Of a DNA stretch of 64,000 nucleotides, positions 24,749 to 33,960 are shown in pieces. The notes under the pieces were generated by a model. It was not told the origin of the DNA. It ran no database searches and was given only the letters and a program-made list of their open reading frames with translations. Every line of letters begins with the position of its first letter. Within the stretch, counting starts at the first letter, position 1. Origin of the DNA: an uncultured Sphingomonadaceae bacterium (GTDB lineage: Bacteria > Pseudomonadota > Alphaproteobacteria > Sphingomonadales > Sphingomonadaceae); assembly GCA_938050045.1 (NCBI GenBank), contig CALLJS010000013.1, forward strand, positions 1 to 64,000, written 5' to 3'. Position numbers and translations under genes: made by a program.

Positions 24749-27670
24749 ATGAAAAAGAAAAGTAGCGTCACCGCCATAGCCTTATTATCCCTCTGTTCAG
24801 TCGCAACTGCATCTTTTTTTCAAGCATTTGCCCAAGAAGCCGCCGTTCAAAATAAGAGCGATAGCAGCGTAAATGCAAAGAGCGCAGAACCGAGCAGCGT
24901 CAACGCCAATCAGACGCCTTGGCTCTATGAAAATAGTGAAATTCCTGTTCATAAAGATTGGACATTTGGTGAATTAAGCAATGGTTTGCGCTATGCGGTT
25001 AAAAAAAACCGCGTTCCCGTGGGTCAGGTTTCTATTCGTGTCCGAGTGGATGCGGGATCATTGCATGAAAATGATGATGAATTGGGGTATGCGCATTTGG
25101 TCGAACATCTGGCATTTCGCGGATCAACCTATGTCAAAGATGGAGAAGCAAAACGGATATGGCAGCGTTTCGGCGTATCATTTGGCAGCGATAGCAATGC
25201 ACAAACGACGCCCACCCAAACCGTCTATCAATTAGATATTCCCAATGCGGGCGGAGACGTATTTTCGGAATCGATGAAGATATTATCGGGTATGATTAGA
25301 AACCCTGGGCTATCCGAAAAAGCGGTAGCGGCAGAAAAATTAATCGTACAGGCCGAAAAGCGCGAAGGTGATGGCGCGCAAAGGCGTGTTTCCAACGCTA
25401 TGCGTCACCATTTTTTTCAAGGGCAACGCCTATCGCAACGCCAGACTATTGGTACGGTCGCAACATTACAAAAAGCAACTGCCAGTGGGTTGAAAGCATT
25501 TCACCAACGCTGGTATCGTCCAGAGAAAACGGTGATTGTCATTTCTGGTGATGTCGAACCAGAAATAATGGCCTCGATGATTGCGCAATATTTTTCAGAC
25601 TGGCGCGTAGAAGGTCAAGGAGCGCAGCAACCTGATTTTGGCCAGCCCACGCCCAATCAAGATGGCACTATCGATCAAATAGCAGCCGTCATAACCGAAG
25701 ATGATGTCCCAAGCAGTGTCACGCTATTATATGCGCGGCCGTGGTTCTTAAAGGCGGACACCATTGCCTATAATGAGCAATTATTCATTAATACGATTGC
25801 TGAATTAATATTGAATCGCCGTCTGGAATCGGTGGCCCGCTATAGCAAAGATTTTTGGGCTGCCAATATTGATCGCGATGATATATCGCGCAGTGCAGAT
25901 GCCACTTATTTGAGTATCCGCCCCTCAACCGATGATTGGGAAAAGGCCGTTAAAGCGGTGCGCTCTATCCTTCAAGATGCAATAGAGACACCGCCAAGTC
26001 AGGCCGACATTGACCGCGAAGTACAAACCTATGCCGATGCCATTAAAACCTATATTAACAGCTATCCGTTTGAAAATAGCTCGGCGCAAGTGGATGATAT
26101 TGTGCGCGCTGTGGACATTCGAGAGTCGGTTGCGCATCCCGATACGCTTGCTGTTGTGTTTAACAATATGCGCGCTAAATTTACACAAGAAAATATATTA
26201 AAAGCGACGCAGAATATTTTTGATGCACCTGTTAGACGCGCTGTTTTTGTTGGCTCTAAGCGCAAAAATGACACGCAGACGCGCCTTGCCAATGCGCTTA
26301 GCGCGCTGGTAAGTGCCGATTCTAGTGCGCGGTTGGCGGATAAGCCAGTGGATTTAGACGCGCTTCCTAATCTGGGGCAACCAGGTTCTTTGGTGGATTC
26401 TGTCCCGATTGATGAATTTGGCACGGAAATTTTGCGATTATCCAACGGTGTTCGGGCTTTGATTCAACCCAATAAAGCAGAGGCTGACCAAGTGCGAGTA
26501 TTGGTTAGATTTGGCAATGGCTATCAATCGGTTGAACCAAAAGACGGCGCTGCTTTATGGGCCGGGCCGCTTATCTTGCAGGCCAATGGGCTCGGCGATT
26601 TGCGTCAAGAACAGTTGGACCAATTATCGATTAGCAAGCGTTTATCGCTCAATTTTGGCATAACCAACGATGCTTTTGAATTTACTGCAGCCACGCGCCC
26701 CGATGATTTAGAAGGGCAGCTTCATTTGATAGCGGCAAAGATAAGCCAGCCTGCTTGGGATTCTGCGCCAGTAAATAGAATAAAGCTCATCATTAAACAA
26801 AATGAAGCAAGCGCCAATTTATCGGCTCAATCTGTGTTGCGCCGAGATTTGGATTATCTGCTAAAGTCCAAGGATTTGCGATGGAAAAGCCCGCAAGGTA
26901 AAGAATTAGACGCTTTTAATGCGGATCAATTTCGCAAAACATGGGAACCTTTGCTCAAAGAAGGCCCTATCGAAGTGATTGTTTTTGGTGATTTTGAACG
27001 GGCTAAACTCATTACTGCATTAGAAAAAACATTTGGGGCCTTGGCTCCAAGAGAAGCCAAATCACCCACTCTGGCGGCGCAAACAATCTCTTTTCCAAAG
27101 GCCAATAAAAGCAGCGACACATTATTCCATCGCGGCCCCAAAGATCAAGCCGCTGCGGTGCTTGGTTGGCCAACGGGAGGCGGAACAGATTTGATTCGTA
27201 ATGGGCGTCATTTAGAAATTTTATCGTCTATAGTGCGCGATAGATTATTCGAACGTTTCCGTTCCGAAGAAGCCGCTAGCTATAGCCCAGATGTGTTCAG
27301 CAGTTGGCCCAAATCATTTGATCAGGGTGGATTTATATTAGGCTTTGCTCAGGTTCAACCGAAAAATGTCGAGCGATTTTTTGCTATTGCCAGAGAAATA
27401 GCGCAGGATTTGAAAGCAATGCCGATTAGCCCAGATGAGCTGCAACGTGCCGTTGAGCCATTGAAGCAACGCCTTGAACGTTCCTCGACGGGAAATAGTT
27501 TTTGGATTCGAGAGATGAAAGGTGTGAGCTTTGATCGATCTGTACTGCAGCAGCTTTCAACATTATATAGCGACTATATTAATGCGACCCCTCAAGATAT
27601 TCAGGCGTTGGCGCAGCAATATTTGATGAATGAAAATATGTGGACGCTTCAGATATTACCGCAAAAATAA
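24749..27670 (+). CDS. Periplasmic M16 family zinc metalloprotease
   Basis: 973 residues. The signal peptide is 1-29 (AFAQ end). Insulinase-type N-terminal domain with inverted zinc motif HLVEH (H116, E119, H120). The second, catalytically silent M16 half starts near residue 560 (LSNGVRALIQPNK). The double-length two-half design matches pitrilysin/PqqL-like proteases that degrade peptides in a closed chamber. Another M16 protease of similar length is at 50392-53373, and the pair are distant paralogues. No operon partner is visible. Confidence 0.9.
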   Translation: MKKKSSVTAIALLSLCSVATASFFQAFAQEAAVQNKSDSSVNAKSAEPSSVNANQTPWLYENSEIPVHKDWTFGELSNGLRYAVKKNRVPVGQVSIRVRVDAGSLHENDDELGYAHLVEHLAFRGSTYVKDGEAKRIWQRFGVSFGSDSNAQTTPTQTVYQLDIPNAGGDVFSESMKILSGMIRNPGLSEKAVAAEKLIVQAEKREGDGAQRRVSNAMRHHFFQGQRLSQRQTIGTVATLQKATASGLKAFHQRWYRPEKTVIVISGDVEPEIMASMIAQYFSDWRVEGQGAQQPDFGQPTPNQDGTIDQIAAVITEDDVPSSVTLLYARPWFLKADTIAYNEQLFINTIAELILNRRLESVARYSKDFWAANIDRDDISRSADATYLSIRPSTDDWEKAVKAVRSILQDAIETPPSQADIDREVQTYADAIKTYINSYPFENSSAQVDDIVRAVDIRESVAHPDTLAVVFNNMRAKFTQENILKATQNIFDAPVRRAVFVGSKRKNDTQTRLANALSALVSADSSARLADKPVDLDALPNLGQPGSLVDSVPIDEFGTEILRLSNGVRALIQPNKAEADQVRVLVRFGNGYQSVEPKDGAALWAGPLILQANGLGDLRQEQLDQLSISKRLSLNFGITNDAFEFTAATRPDDLEGQLHLIAAKISQPAWDSAPVNRIKLIIKQNEASANLSAQSVLRRDLDYLLKSKDLRWKSPQGKELDAFNADQFRKTWEPLLKEGPIEVIVFGDFERAKLITALEKTFGALAPREAKSPTLAAQTISFPKANKSSDTLFHRGPKDQAAAVLGWPTGGGTDLIRNGRHLEILSSIVRDRLFERFRSEEAASYSPDVFSSWPKSFDQGGFILGFAQVQPKNVERFFAIAREIAQDLKAMPISPDELQRAVEPLKQRLERSSTGNSFWIREMKGVSFDRSVLQQLSTLYSDYINATPQDIQALAQQYLMNENMWTLQILPQK

Positions 27671-27761
27671 GGCCTTCAGCAATCGGGCTTTCAGCAATAG
27701 AGCTTTGTGCGAGATTGACAAATAAGCTGTCAAAATTTGAAATAATGCGGCTTGCTATTGG

Positions 27762-29063
27762 CTATAAAATATATTTGCTCAAATCTGTATCAACCGAAAT
27801 ATCGCCAAGTTGCTGTTTTACATAATCAGCATTAATTTTGATGGTCTCGCCATCTTTATCTTCGGCATGATAGCTAATATCTTCGAGCAATTTTTCCATA
27901 ACGGTTTGCAAACGTCTTGCTCCGATATTTTCAACATTCTCATTCACATTGACCGCGATGCGGGCAATTTCTGAAATAGCATCTTCGGTGAAATCCAATG
28001 TCACATCCTCGGTTTTCATCAGGGCACTATATTGTTCTAATAAATTGGCCTTGGTTTCCGATAATATACGCACAAAATCATCATGCTCTAATGCACGAAG
28101 CTCAACACGAATAGGCAAGCGACCTTGTAATTCAGGCAGCATATCGCTGGGTTTTGAAACATGGAAAGCACCGCTTGCAATGAATAAGATATGATCGGTT
28201 TTCATCGGGCCATATTTTGTTGCAACCGTTGTGCCTTCTATCAAAGGTAATAGATCGCGCTGAACACCCTCTCGGCTTACCGATGCGCTGCGGCTATCGC
28301 TAACCGCGATTTTGTCGATTTCATCCAAAAAAACGATACCATTGGCTTCGGCATCGGCCAGCGCAACGCGCGCTACGTCATCATCATCTAATCGTTTATC
28401 CGATTCTTCTTCGACCAATTTGGTCCAAGCATCAGGAACGGGCATTTTGCGCTTTTTAAGACTGTCTTTGCCAAAAGCCTTGCCCATCATATCGCCAAGA
28501 TTAATCATCCCAACTTGCCCGCCCATGCCAGGGATTTCCATTTGAGATTGCGGCGCGTCCTTGACTTCGACTTCAACCTCTACAGTATCCATGTGGCGTT
28601 CGATAATGCGCTGGCGAAATGCTTCGCGCGTGGCTTCGCTCGCTCCATCACCTGCTAGTGCCTTCAAAAGACGCTCCATAGCAGCGTCTTCTGCTGCGCC
28701 GCGCACTTTCTCGCGCCTTCGGTCTTTTTCTAATCGGATAGCTTCTTCGGCCAGATCGCGAGCTATTTGCTCTACATCGCGGCCTACATAGCCAACTTCG
28801 GTGAATTTAGTGGCCTCAATCTTGATGAAAGGTGCATCGGCAAGCTTTGCCAAACGGCGGCTTATTTCGGTTTTACCGCACCCGGTAGGGCCGATCATCA
28901 ATATATTTTTTGGCGTTACTTCATCGCGCAAATCATCGGGTAATCTTTGCCTGCGCCAGCGATTACGCATCGCCACGGCAACTGCTTTTTTGGCATCAGC
29001 CTGTCCGACAATATGCGCATCTAATGCAGCGACAACGCTTTTGGGAGTTTTATTGTGTAACAT
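27762..29063 (-). CDS. hslU: ATP-dependent protease ATPase subunit HslU
   Basis: A 433-residue AAA+ unfoldase of the HslUV protease. Walker A GPTGCGKT (58-65), the GYVGRD pore loop (about 88-93), an inserted I-domain (about 110-240, with the [19 protein letters not shown] segment) and Walker [11 protein letters not shown] (about 245-254). The C-terminal end ...[10 protein letters not shown] supplies the activating tail that docks into HslV; the final residues YIL fit. It sits 9 bp downstream of hslV, so the two are one operon. Confidence 0.96.
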   Translation of the reverse strand: MLHNKTPKSVVAALDAHIVGQADAKKAVAVAMRNRWRRQRLPDDLRDEVTPKNILMIGPTGCGKTEISRRLAKLADAPFIKIEATKFTEVGYVGRDVEQIARDLAEEAIRLEKDRRREKVRGAAEDAAMERLLKALAGDGASEATREAFRQRIIERHMDTVEVEVEVKDAPQSQMEIPGMGGQVGMINLGDMMGKAFGKDSLKKRKMPVPDAWTKLVEEESDKRLDDDDVARVALADAEANGIVFLDEIDKIAVSDSRSASVSREGVQRDLLPLIEGTTVATKYGPMKTDHILFIASGAFHVSKPSDMLPELQGRLPIRVELRALEHDDFVRILSETKANLLEQYSALMKTEDVTLDFTEDAISEIARIAVNVNENVENIGARRLQTVMEKLLEDISYHAEDKDGETIKINADYVKQQLGDISVDTDLSKYIL

Positions 29064-29072
29064 ATATTTCCG

Positions 29073-29633
29073 TTATACGCTTTCTAGCGTTTCTACTGTG
29101 ACATTTTCATTGGTATAGACGCATATATTAGCGGCGACTTTCATCGCTTTACGGCCAATGGTCTCGGCATCTTTTTCATAATCCATGAGAGCTTGGGCGG
29201 CCGATAGTGCGAAATTACCGCCCGATCCGATAGCCGCTACGCCATTGCCAGGCTCTAAAACATCACCATTACCCGTTAAGATAAGGGTTACTTCTTTATC
29301 GGCAACAATCATCATAGCTTCTAAATTACGCAAATATTTATCGGTGCGCCAATCTTTGGCAAGCGCGACCGCAGCGCGCATTAATTGACCATTGTGCCGT
29401 TCTAATTTGGATTCGAGCCGTTCAAAAAGCGTGAAAGCATCTGCGGTTGCTCCTGCAAAACCGCCGACCACGCTGCCATCGCCCAATTGACGTACTTTTT
29501 TTGCATTGGGTTTTATCACGGTTTGGCCAAGACTGACTTGACCATCGCCAATAACGACGACTTTTCCATTTTTGCGGACAGATAATATTGTGGTTCCATG
29601 CCAAGAAGGCAATTTATCGTGCGAATTTGTCAT
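29073..29633 (-). CDS. hslV: ATP-dependent protease subunit HslV
   Basis: A 186-residue Ntn hydrolase, the peptidase ring of HslUV. The propeptide is removed before Thr14 ([10 protein letters not shown]), the catalytic N-terminal threonine. [20 protein letters not shown] and [18 protein letters not shown] are canonical. It is the first gene of the hslVU operon, upstream of hslU. Confidence 0.96.
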   Translation of the reverse strand: MTNSHDKLPSWHGTTILSVRKNGKVVVIGDGQVSLGQTVIKPNAKKVRQLGDGSVVGGFAGATADAFTLFERLESKLERHNGQLMRAAVALAKDWRTDKYLRNLEAMMIVADKEVTLILTGNGDVLEPGNGVAAIGSGGNFALSAAQALMDYEKDAETIGRKAMKVAANICVYTNENVTVETLESV

Positions 29634-29730
29634 GATGGAGATATGGTATCTAACCAGTAAAAGTGCAAGATCAGCCTTTGAAATTTGACTATTTTTTAAG
29701 CTATGTTGCCAGTAAAATTAAAATAACCGA

Positions 29731-30729
29731 TTATGTGATAGGGGTGTCAATCAATTTTTGTTCCCAGGCCAATGCATGATTGACTATTACAGTCAAATCA
29801 TCATATTGTGGTGTCCAACCAAAGCGTTGTTTAATTTTGCTATTATCGGATATAAGCGTATCAGGATCACCAGCACGGCGCGGTTCTAAATTACGCACCA
29901 ATTTATTGTTTGTAACGCGATCAACAGCATCAAGCACCTGGGTTACTGAAAATCCATGACCATAGCCGCAATTCAAAATATGCGATTCCTTGGGGTCTTC
30001 TATCAATTTTTCGAGAGCCATCACATGCGCTGCTGCTAAATCGCTCACATGGATATAATCGCGCACACCAGTGCCATCTTCGGTGTCATAATCGGTGCCA
30101 AATATGCTTATGCTGTCGCGTTTGCCAAGAGCCGCCTCTACGGCGACTTTGATAAGATGCGTTGCGCCAGCCGTTGATTGGCCTGTGCGTCCATGTGGGT
30201 CTGCGCCTGCAACGTTGAAATAGCGTAAGGCACAATAATTAAATTCATGCGCTGCGGCTACATCGCTAAGCATATATTCAGTCATTAATTTTGAGGTGCC
30301 ATAAGGGTTTATTGGCTTCTTTGGCATATCTTCGTGAACGGGAGTGGTTTCTGGGATACCATAGGTTGCTGCGGTTGATGAAAATATGAAGTGACGCACT
30401 TCACTCTTAATCAGACTTTCCAATAAAGCCCGTGTTTTAGCGGTATTATTATAGTAATATTTAAGCGGATTGCTAACCGATTCAGGGACAACGACAGAAC
30501 CTGCAAAATGCATGGCAGCAATAATATTATATGTTTCAATGGTTGCGCTCACCAAATCATGGTCGGCAATATCACCCTGCACAAAGGGAATATTATCGGG
30601 TACAGCATCTCGGAAACCTGTCACTAAATTATCAATAACGATTGGGTTCCATCCCTTATCTTTTAGGGCCAAAACAGCATGGCTGCCAATATATCCTGCA
30701 CCGCCAGTGACTAATATTGATCTTTGCAT
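29731..30729 (-). CDS. galE: UDP-glucose 4-epimerase
   Basis: 332 residues from MQRSILVTGGAGYIGSH; four extra residues upstream are optional. An extended SDR: NAD motif TGGAGYIGSH (8-17), catalytic Ser/Thr in FSSTAATYG, Tyr and Lys in YGTSKLMTE, plus NVAGADP and GTGVRDYIHVSDL typical of GalE. It interconverts UDP-glucose and UDP-galactose, feeding exopolysaccharide or LPS. It is divergent from the PglF/CapD-like gene across a 418-bp gap, suggesting a surface-polysaccharide theme. Confidence 0.92.
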   Translation of the reverse strand: MQRSILVTGGAGYIGSHAVLALKDKGWNPIVIDNLVTGFRDAVPDNIPFVQGDIADHDLVSATIETYNIIAAMHFAGSVVVPESVSNPLKYYYNNTAKTRALLESLIKSEVRHFIFSSTAATYGIPETTPVHEDMPKKPINPYGTSKLMTEYMLSDVAAAHEFNYCALRYFNVAGADPHGRTGQSTAGATHLIKVAVEAALGKRDSISIFGTDYDTEDGTGVRDYIHVSDLAAAHVMALEKLIEDPKESHILNCGYGHGFSVTQVLDAVDRVTNNKLVRNLEPRRAGDPDTLISDNSKIKQRFGWTPQYDDLTVIVNHALAWEQKLIDTPIT

Positions 30730-31147
30730 TATGGGTTCCATTTATCGGTTAGAAGGCATTCGCATTTCTATGTTCATAAGAAATAAGTAAGACATATATT
30801 GTTGCATTTAATTAGACCAAACTACAATATTTGCAATACTTTATAGGGTTATAACGGCAATTGCCGTTAGAGATTTTACCGATGCGCATTAAATTTATAA
30901 ACAAATATTAAGAGAGGGGTAAGTCGTGACTGATATATCACAAATCGGGTTAAAAATTGCTATTCTATTAATATTCGGTAAATAAATCTATGCAATCGGT
31001 AAAGCAATCATGCTTTTCTTTAGCTCAATTTATATCCGATGAGAGCGATTTTCTCATGATTAGAAGTTCTGATTCGAATATAGCACTTGATTTGCATCGC
31101 CATGTTGCACAATGATTGCTGCAATGCTCATCATTATATAGGCCTCT
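30730..31147. promoter_or_regulatory. Gene-free divergent promoter region with 18-bp palindrome
   Basis: 418 bp between divergent galE and the PglF/CapD-like gene, without a supported open frame. It must carry both promoters. The one structured element is a perfect 18-bp palindrome TAACGGCAATTGCCGTTA at 30852-30869, about 122 bp before the galE ATG, which may be a repressor operator. Nothing else stands out. Confidence 0.5.
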
Positions 31148-33145
31148 ATGTTCGATCCTCTCTCTTATATGATTTCGAAACTTAATCACATTACCGATCA
31201 TATATTGGATTATCCACGCTGGTTAAAACGTAGCTTGGTAATATTAAGCGATGCGGTCATCTGTATTTTATCGATATTATTGGCATTTTCCTTGCGCATG
31301 GGAGAATGGATTTTATGGAATGAAGGCATAGCAAAACTAATATTTGGAGCTTTTGCAATTTGGTTGCCGATATTTACGGCGATGAATGTCTATCAGACAA
31401 TATTCCGTTACGCGGGCTCTGGCACGATCAAAACATTGTTGAAAGCCTCTACTATGGTGATGCTAGTTTTCATGACCGTGTTCATGCTGATAGGGTTTGA
31501 TTATGTGCCGCGCACTATGGGCGTATTATTTCCTGTCATATTCTTTTTGGCATTAAGTTTAAGCCGTATCGTCGCCCGCTATATATTATATGATTTGGTG
31601 GGCAGTAATGCGTTTGAAGGCCATAAAAGACGTGTGTTTATTTATGGAGCAGGATCAGCAGGACGCCAGTTGGCCCTGTCGATACGCCATGAACCCAGTA
31701 TGGCATTGCTGGCCTATGTCGATGACGATCAATCTCTGGAGGCGGAAACCTTAGATGGGACAAAGATTTTTCATGCTAATAATATCGGTCAATATATTGA
31801 AAAATATAAACCAACGGATGTTTTAATCGCATTGCCATCGGCGTCGCGTTTTCGCCGCGCAGAGATAGTGCAATCGCTGCAAAAATATGATTTGCATGTC
31901 CAAACATTGCCGCAAGCTCGGGAAATCGTCACGGGTAAGGTCAGCATAGGCGACTTGCGCGAAGTTCAGATTGGGGATTTGCTCGGCCGCGACCCTGTAC
32001 CGCCCGTTGCTGGCCTTATCGACAAAACTATAGCCGGCAAGACGGTGCTTGTATCGGGAGCAGGGGGGTCAATCGGTAGCGAATTATGTTGGCAGATTGC
32101 AAAGGCAGCTCCGGCAAAGCTCATCTTAGCTGAAATGACCGAACATGCGCTTTATACGATAGAGGCCGATTTGCGCTCGCAAATGGCGAAAGGGCAATTT
32201 AACGATAATTTTGAAATTATACCTTCATTAATTAATCTGGCTAATAAGGGCGCTGTAGATGATATGATAGCGCGATATAAGCCCGATACTATTTTTCATG
32301 CAGCAGCTTATAAGCATGTACCATTGGTCGAAGAAAATATAATCGCGGGCCTGTCAAATAATATTTATTCAGCACTTTATACGGCGATGGCGGCAAAGGC
32401 GCATAATGTATCGCATTATATTTTGGTCAGCACAGATAAAGCGGTGCGGCCAACCAATGTAATGGGGGCCAGCAAACGTGTATGCGAGCAAATATTGCAG
32501 GCTATCTCTGATAAACAGGCGGATAATCAATCTGATAACCAGACGGATAAGGATACGATTTTCGCAATCGTGCGCTTTGGCAATGTTTTAGGATCCAGCG
32601 GTTCGGTCGTTCCTCTGTTTCAACGTCAAATTAACACAGGCGGGCCAGTTACGCTGACGCATAAGGATATAACCCGCTATTTCATGACGATTAAAGAAGC
32701 GGCCTTATTGGTGGTACAAGCAGGGGCTATGGCCAAAGGCGGAGAAGTCTTTGTTTTGGATATGGGACAATCGGTTCGCATTTATGATATGGCAGTGTCG
32801 ATGATTAAATTATCGGGCTTAACGCTCAAAGATGCTGATAATCCCAATGGCGATATTGAAATCACCGAAGTTGGGTTGCGGCCTGCCGAGAAATTATATG
32901 AAGAATTGCTGATCGGTAATTCACCCGAACCAACTGAGCACCAACGCATTATGCGCGCAAGCGAAACATTCATCGCCTGGGATGAATTAACCCAAAAATT
33001 AACGGAAATGCAGCATGCATTAGAAAATTATGACCAAGAGGCTGCCATCGCTATATTGCGCATATTAGTCCCTGAATATGCGCCAGAATCCAGCGAGGCT
33101 AGACAAGGAAATATAGATGAAAATAACCAACCCATAGCAATATGA
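31148..33145 (+). CDS. Nucleoside-diphosphate-sugar epimerase/dehydratase, PglF/CapD/WbpM-like
   Basis: 665 residues. The N-terminal membrane part has about four helices (30-145). A CoA-binding-like Rossmann domain follows (FIYGAGSAGRQLAL, 164-177). Then a large SDR domain: GAGGSIGSE (304-312), AAYKHVPLVE (about 388-397) and STDKAVRPTNVMGASKR, which is the catalytic region in the 4,6-dehydratase family. Such enzymes convert UDP-GlcNAc to a 4-keto-6-deoxy sugar for surface glycans. An odd 12-nt tandem insert (32510-32557) encodes residues 455-470. The stop overlaps the next gene by ATGA. Confidence 0.88.
   Translation: MFDPLSYMISKLNHITDHILDYPRWLKRSLVILSDAVICILSILLAFSLRMGEWILWNEGIAKLIFGAFAIWLPIFTAMNVYQTIFRYAGSGTIKTLLKASTMVMLVFMTVFMLIGFDYVPRTMGVLFPVIFFLALSLSRIVARYILYDLVGSNAFEGHKRRVFIYGAGSAGRQLALSIRHEPSMALLAYVDDDQSLEAETLDGTKIFHANNIGQYIEKYKPTDVLIALPSASRFRRAEIVQSLQKYDLHVQTLPQAREIVTGKVSIGDLREVQIGDLLGRDPVPPVAGLIDKTIAGKTVLVSGAGGSIGSELCWQIAKAAPAKLILAEMTEHALYTIEADLRSQMAKGQFNDNFEIIPSLINLANKGAVDDMIARYKPDTIFHAAAYKHVPLVEENIIAGLSNNIYSALYTAMAAKAHNVSHYILVSTDKAVRPTNVMGASKRVCEQILQAISDKQADNQSDNQTDKDTIFAIVRFGNVLGSSGSVVPLFQRQINTGGPVTLTHKDITRYFMTIKEAALLVVQAGAMAKGGEVFVLDMGQSVRIYDMAVSMIKLSGLTLKDADNPNGDIEITEVGLRPAEKLYEELLIGNSPEPTEHQRIMRASETFIAWDELTQKLTEMQHALENYDQEAAIAILRILVPEYAPESSEARQGNIDENNQPIAI
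32510..32557 (+). repeat. In-frame 12-nt tandem repeat within the PglF-like gene
   Basis: Four 12-nt units each starting GATAA (GATAAACAGGCG, GATAATCAATCT, GATAACCAGACG, GATAAGGATACG) encode a D-K/N-Q-A/S/T style loop at residues 455-470. It lies just after the conserved SKRVCEQILQAI helix and before a conserved strand, so it probably bulges from a surface loop. Confidence 0.75.
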
Positions 33146-33960
33146 AAATAGCGGTTCATCAAATGACCAGCGGCATAGATATGCAGGTCAATCTAGATAC
33201 GATGGTTGCGGCGATACATGAAGCTTCGCAAAATGGTGCGCAGATTTATTTTGCACCAGAAATGGCGCTATATTTGGATAAAAATCGCTCAAGAGCGCAG
33301 CATAATATAGTGTCCGAAGACAATCATCGCGCGCTTATCCAATTACAAAATGCTGCAAAGCATAATGCTATGATAGTGCATTTGGGTTCTTTGCCTATAT
33401 GCGTTGATGGCAGCGCAGCTTATGCCAATCGCAGCTATATCATTGGTGCTGATGGCGTTATGCTGGCCGATTATGATAAGATACATTTGTTTGATGTCGC
33501 ATTGTCCACGGGTGAAACTTGGCGCGAGTCCAATAGCTATAGCGCAGGCGAGAAAGCCATTGTGGCAGATGTTGGTATGGCAAAAATAGGCATGAGTATC
33601 TGTTACGATATTCGCTTTGCGGGGCTTTATAATATATTATCCGAAGCTGGAGCGCAGATTGCTGCTGTGCCAGCCGCATTTACAATACCCACAGGAAATG
33701 CGCATTGGCATATATTATTACGGGCGAGGGCGATTGAAAATGCTATGTTCATCGTGGCGGCTGCCCAATGCGGCCAACACGCCGATGGGCGGCTAACTTA
33801 TGGTCATTCCTTGGTGGTTGATCCATGGGGTGAAGTGCTGCTTGATATGGGCCAAGATATTGGCCTTGGCTATGCCAATATAGACTTGAATCGGATTACA
33901 GAAGTGCGCAATCGATTGCCTGTGCTGGATCATAGACGCGCTATTAAGCCTATCATTTAG
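33142..33960 (+). CDS. Carbon-nitrogen hydrolase (nitrilase superfamily, Nit1-like)
   Basis: A 272-residue nitrilase-superfamily enzyme with catalytic triad Glu40 (FAPE), Lys113 (YDKIHLFD) and Cys154 (GMSICYDIRF). The motifs match the branch that includes deaminated-glutathione amidase and omega-amidase, which hydrolyse amides rather than nitriles. The ATG overlaps the upstream stop by four bases (ATGA), so the two are translationally coupled, although no shared pathway is evident. The last 8 bp overlap the convergent amidohydrolase. Confidence 0.88.
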   Translation: MKIAVHQMTSGIDMQVNLDTMVAAIHEASQNGAQIYFAPEMALYLDKNRSRAQHNIVSEDNHRALIQLQNAAKHNAMIVHLGSLPICVDGSAAYANRSYIIGADGVMLADYDKIHLFDVALSTGETWRESNSYSAGEKAIVADVGMAKIGMSICYDIRFAGLYNILSEAGAQIAAVPAAFTIPTGNAHWHILLRARAIENAMFIVAAAQCGQHADGRLTYGHSLVVDPWGEVLLDMGQDIGLGYANIDLNRITEVRNRLPVLDHRRAIKPII

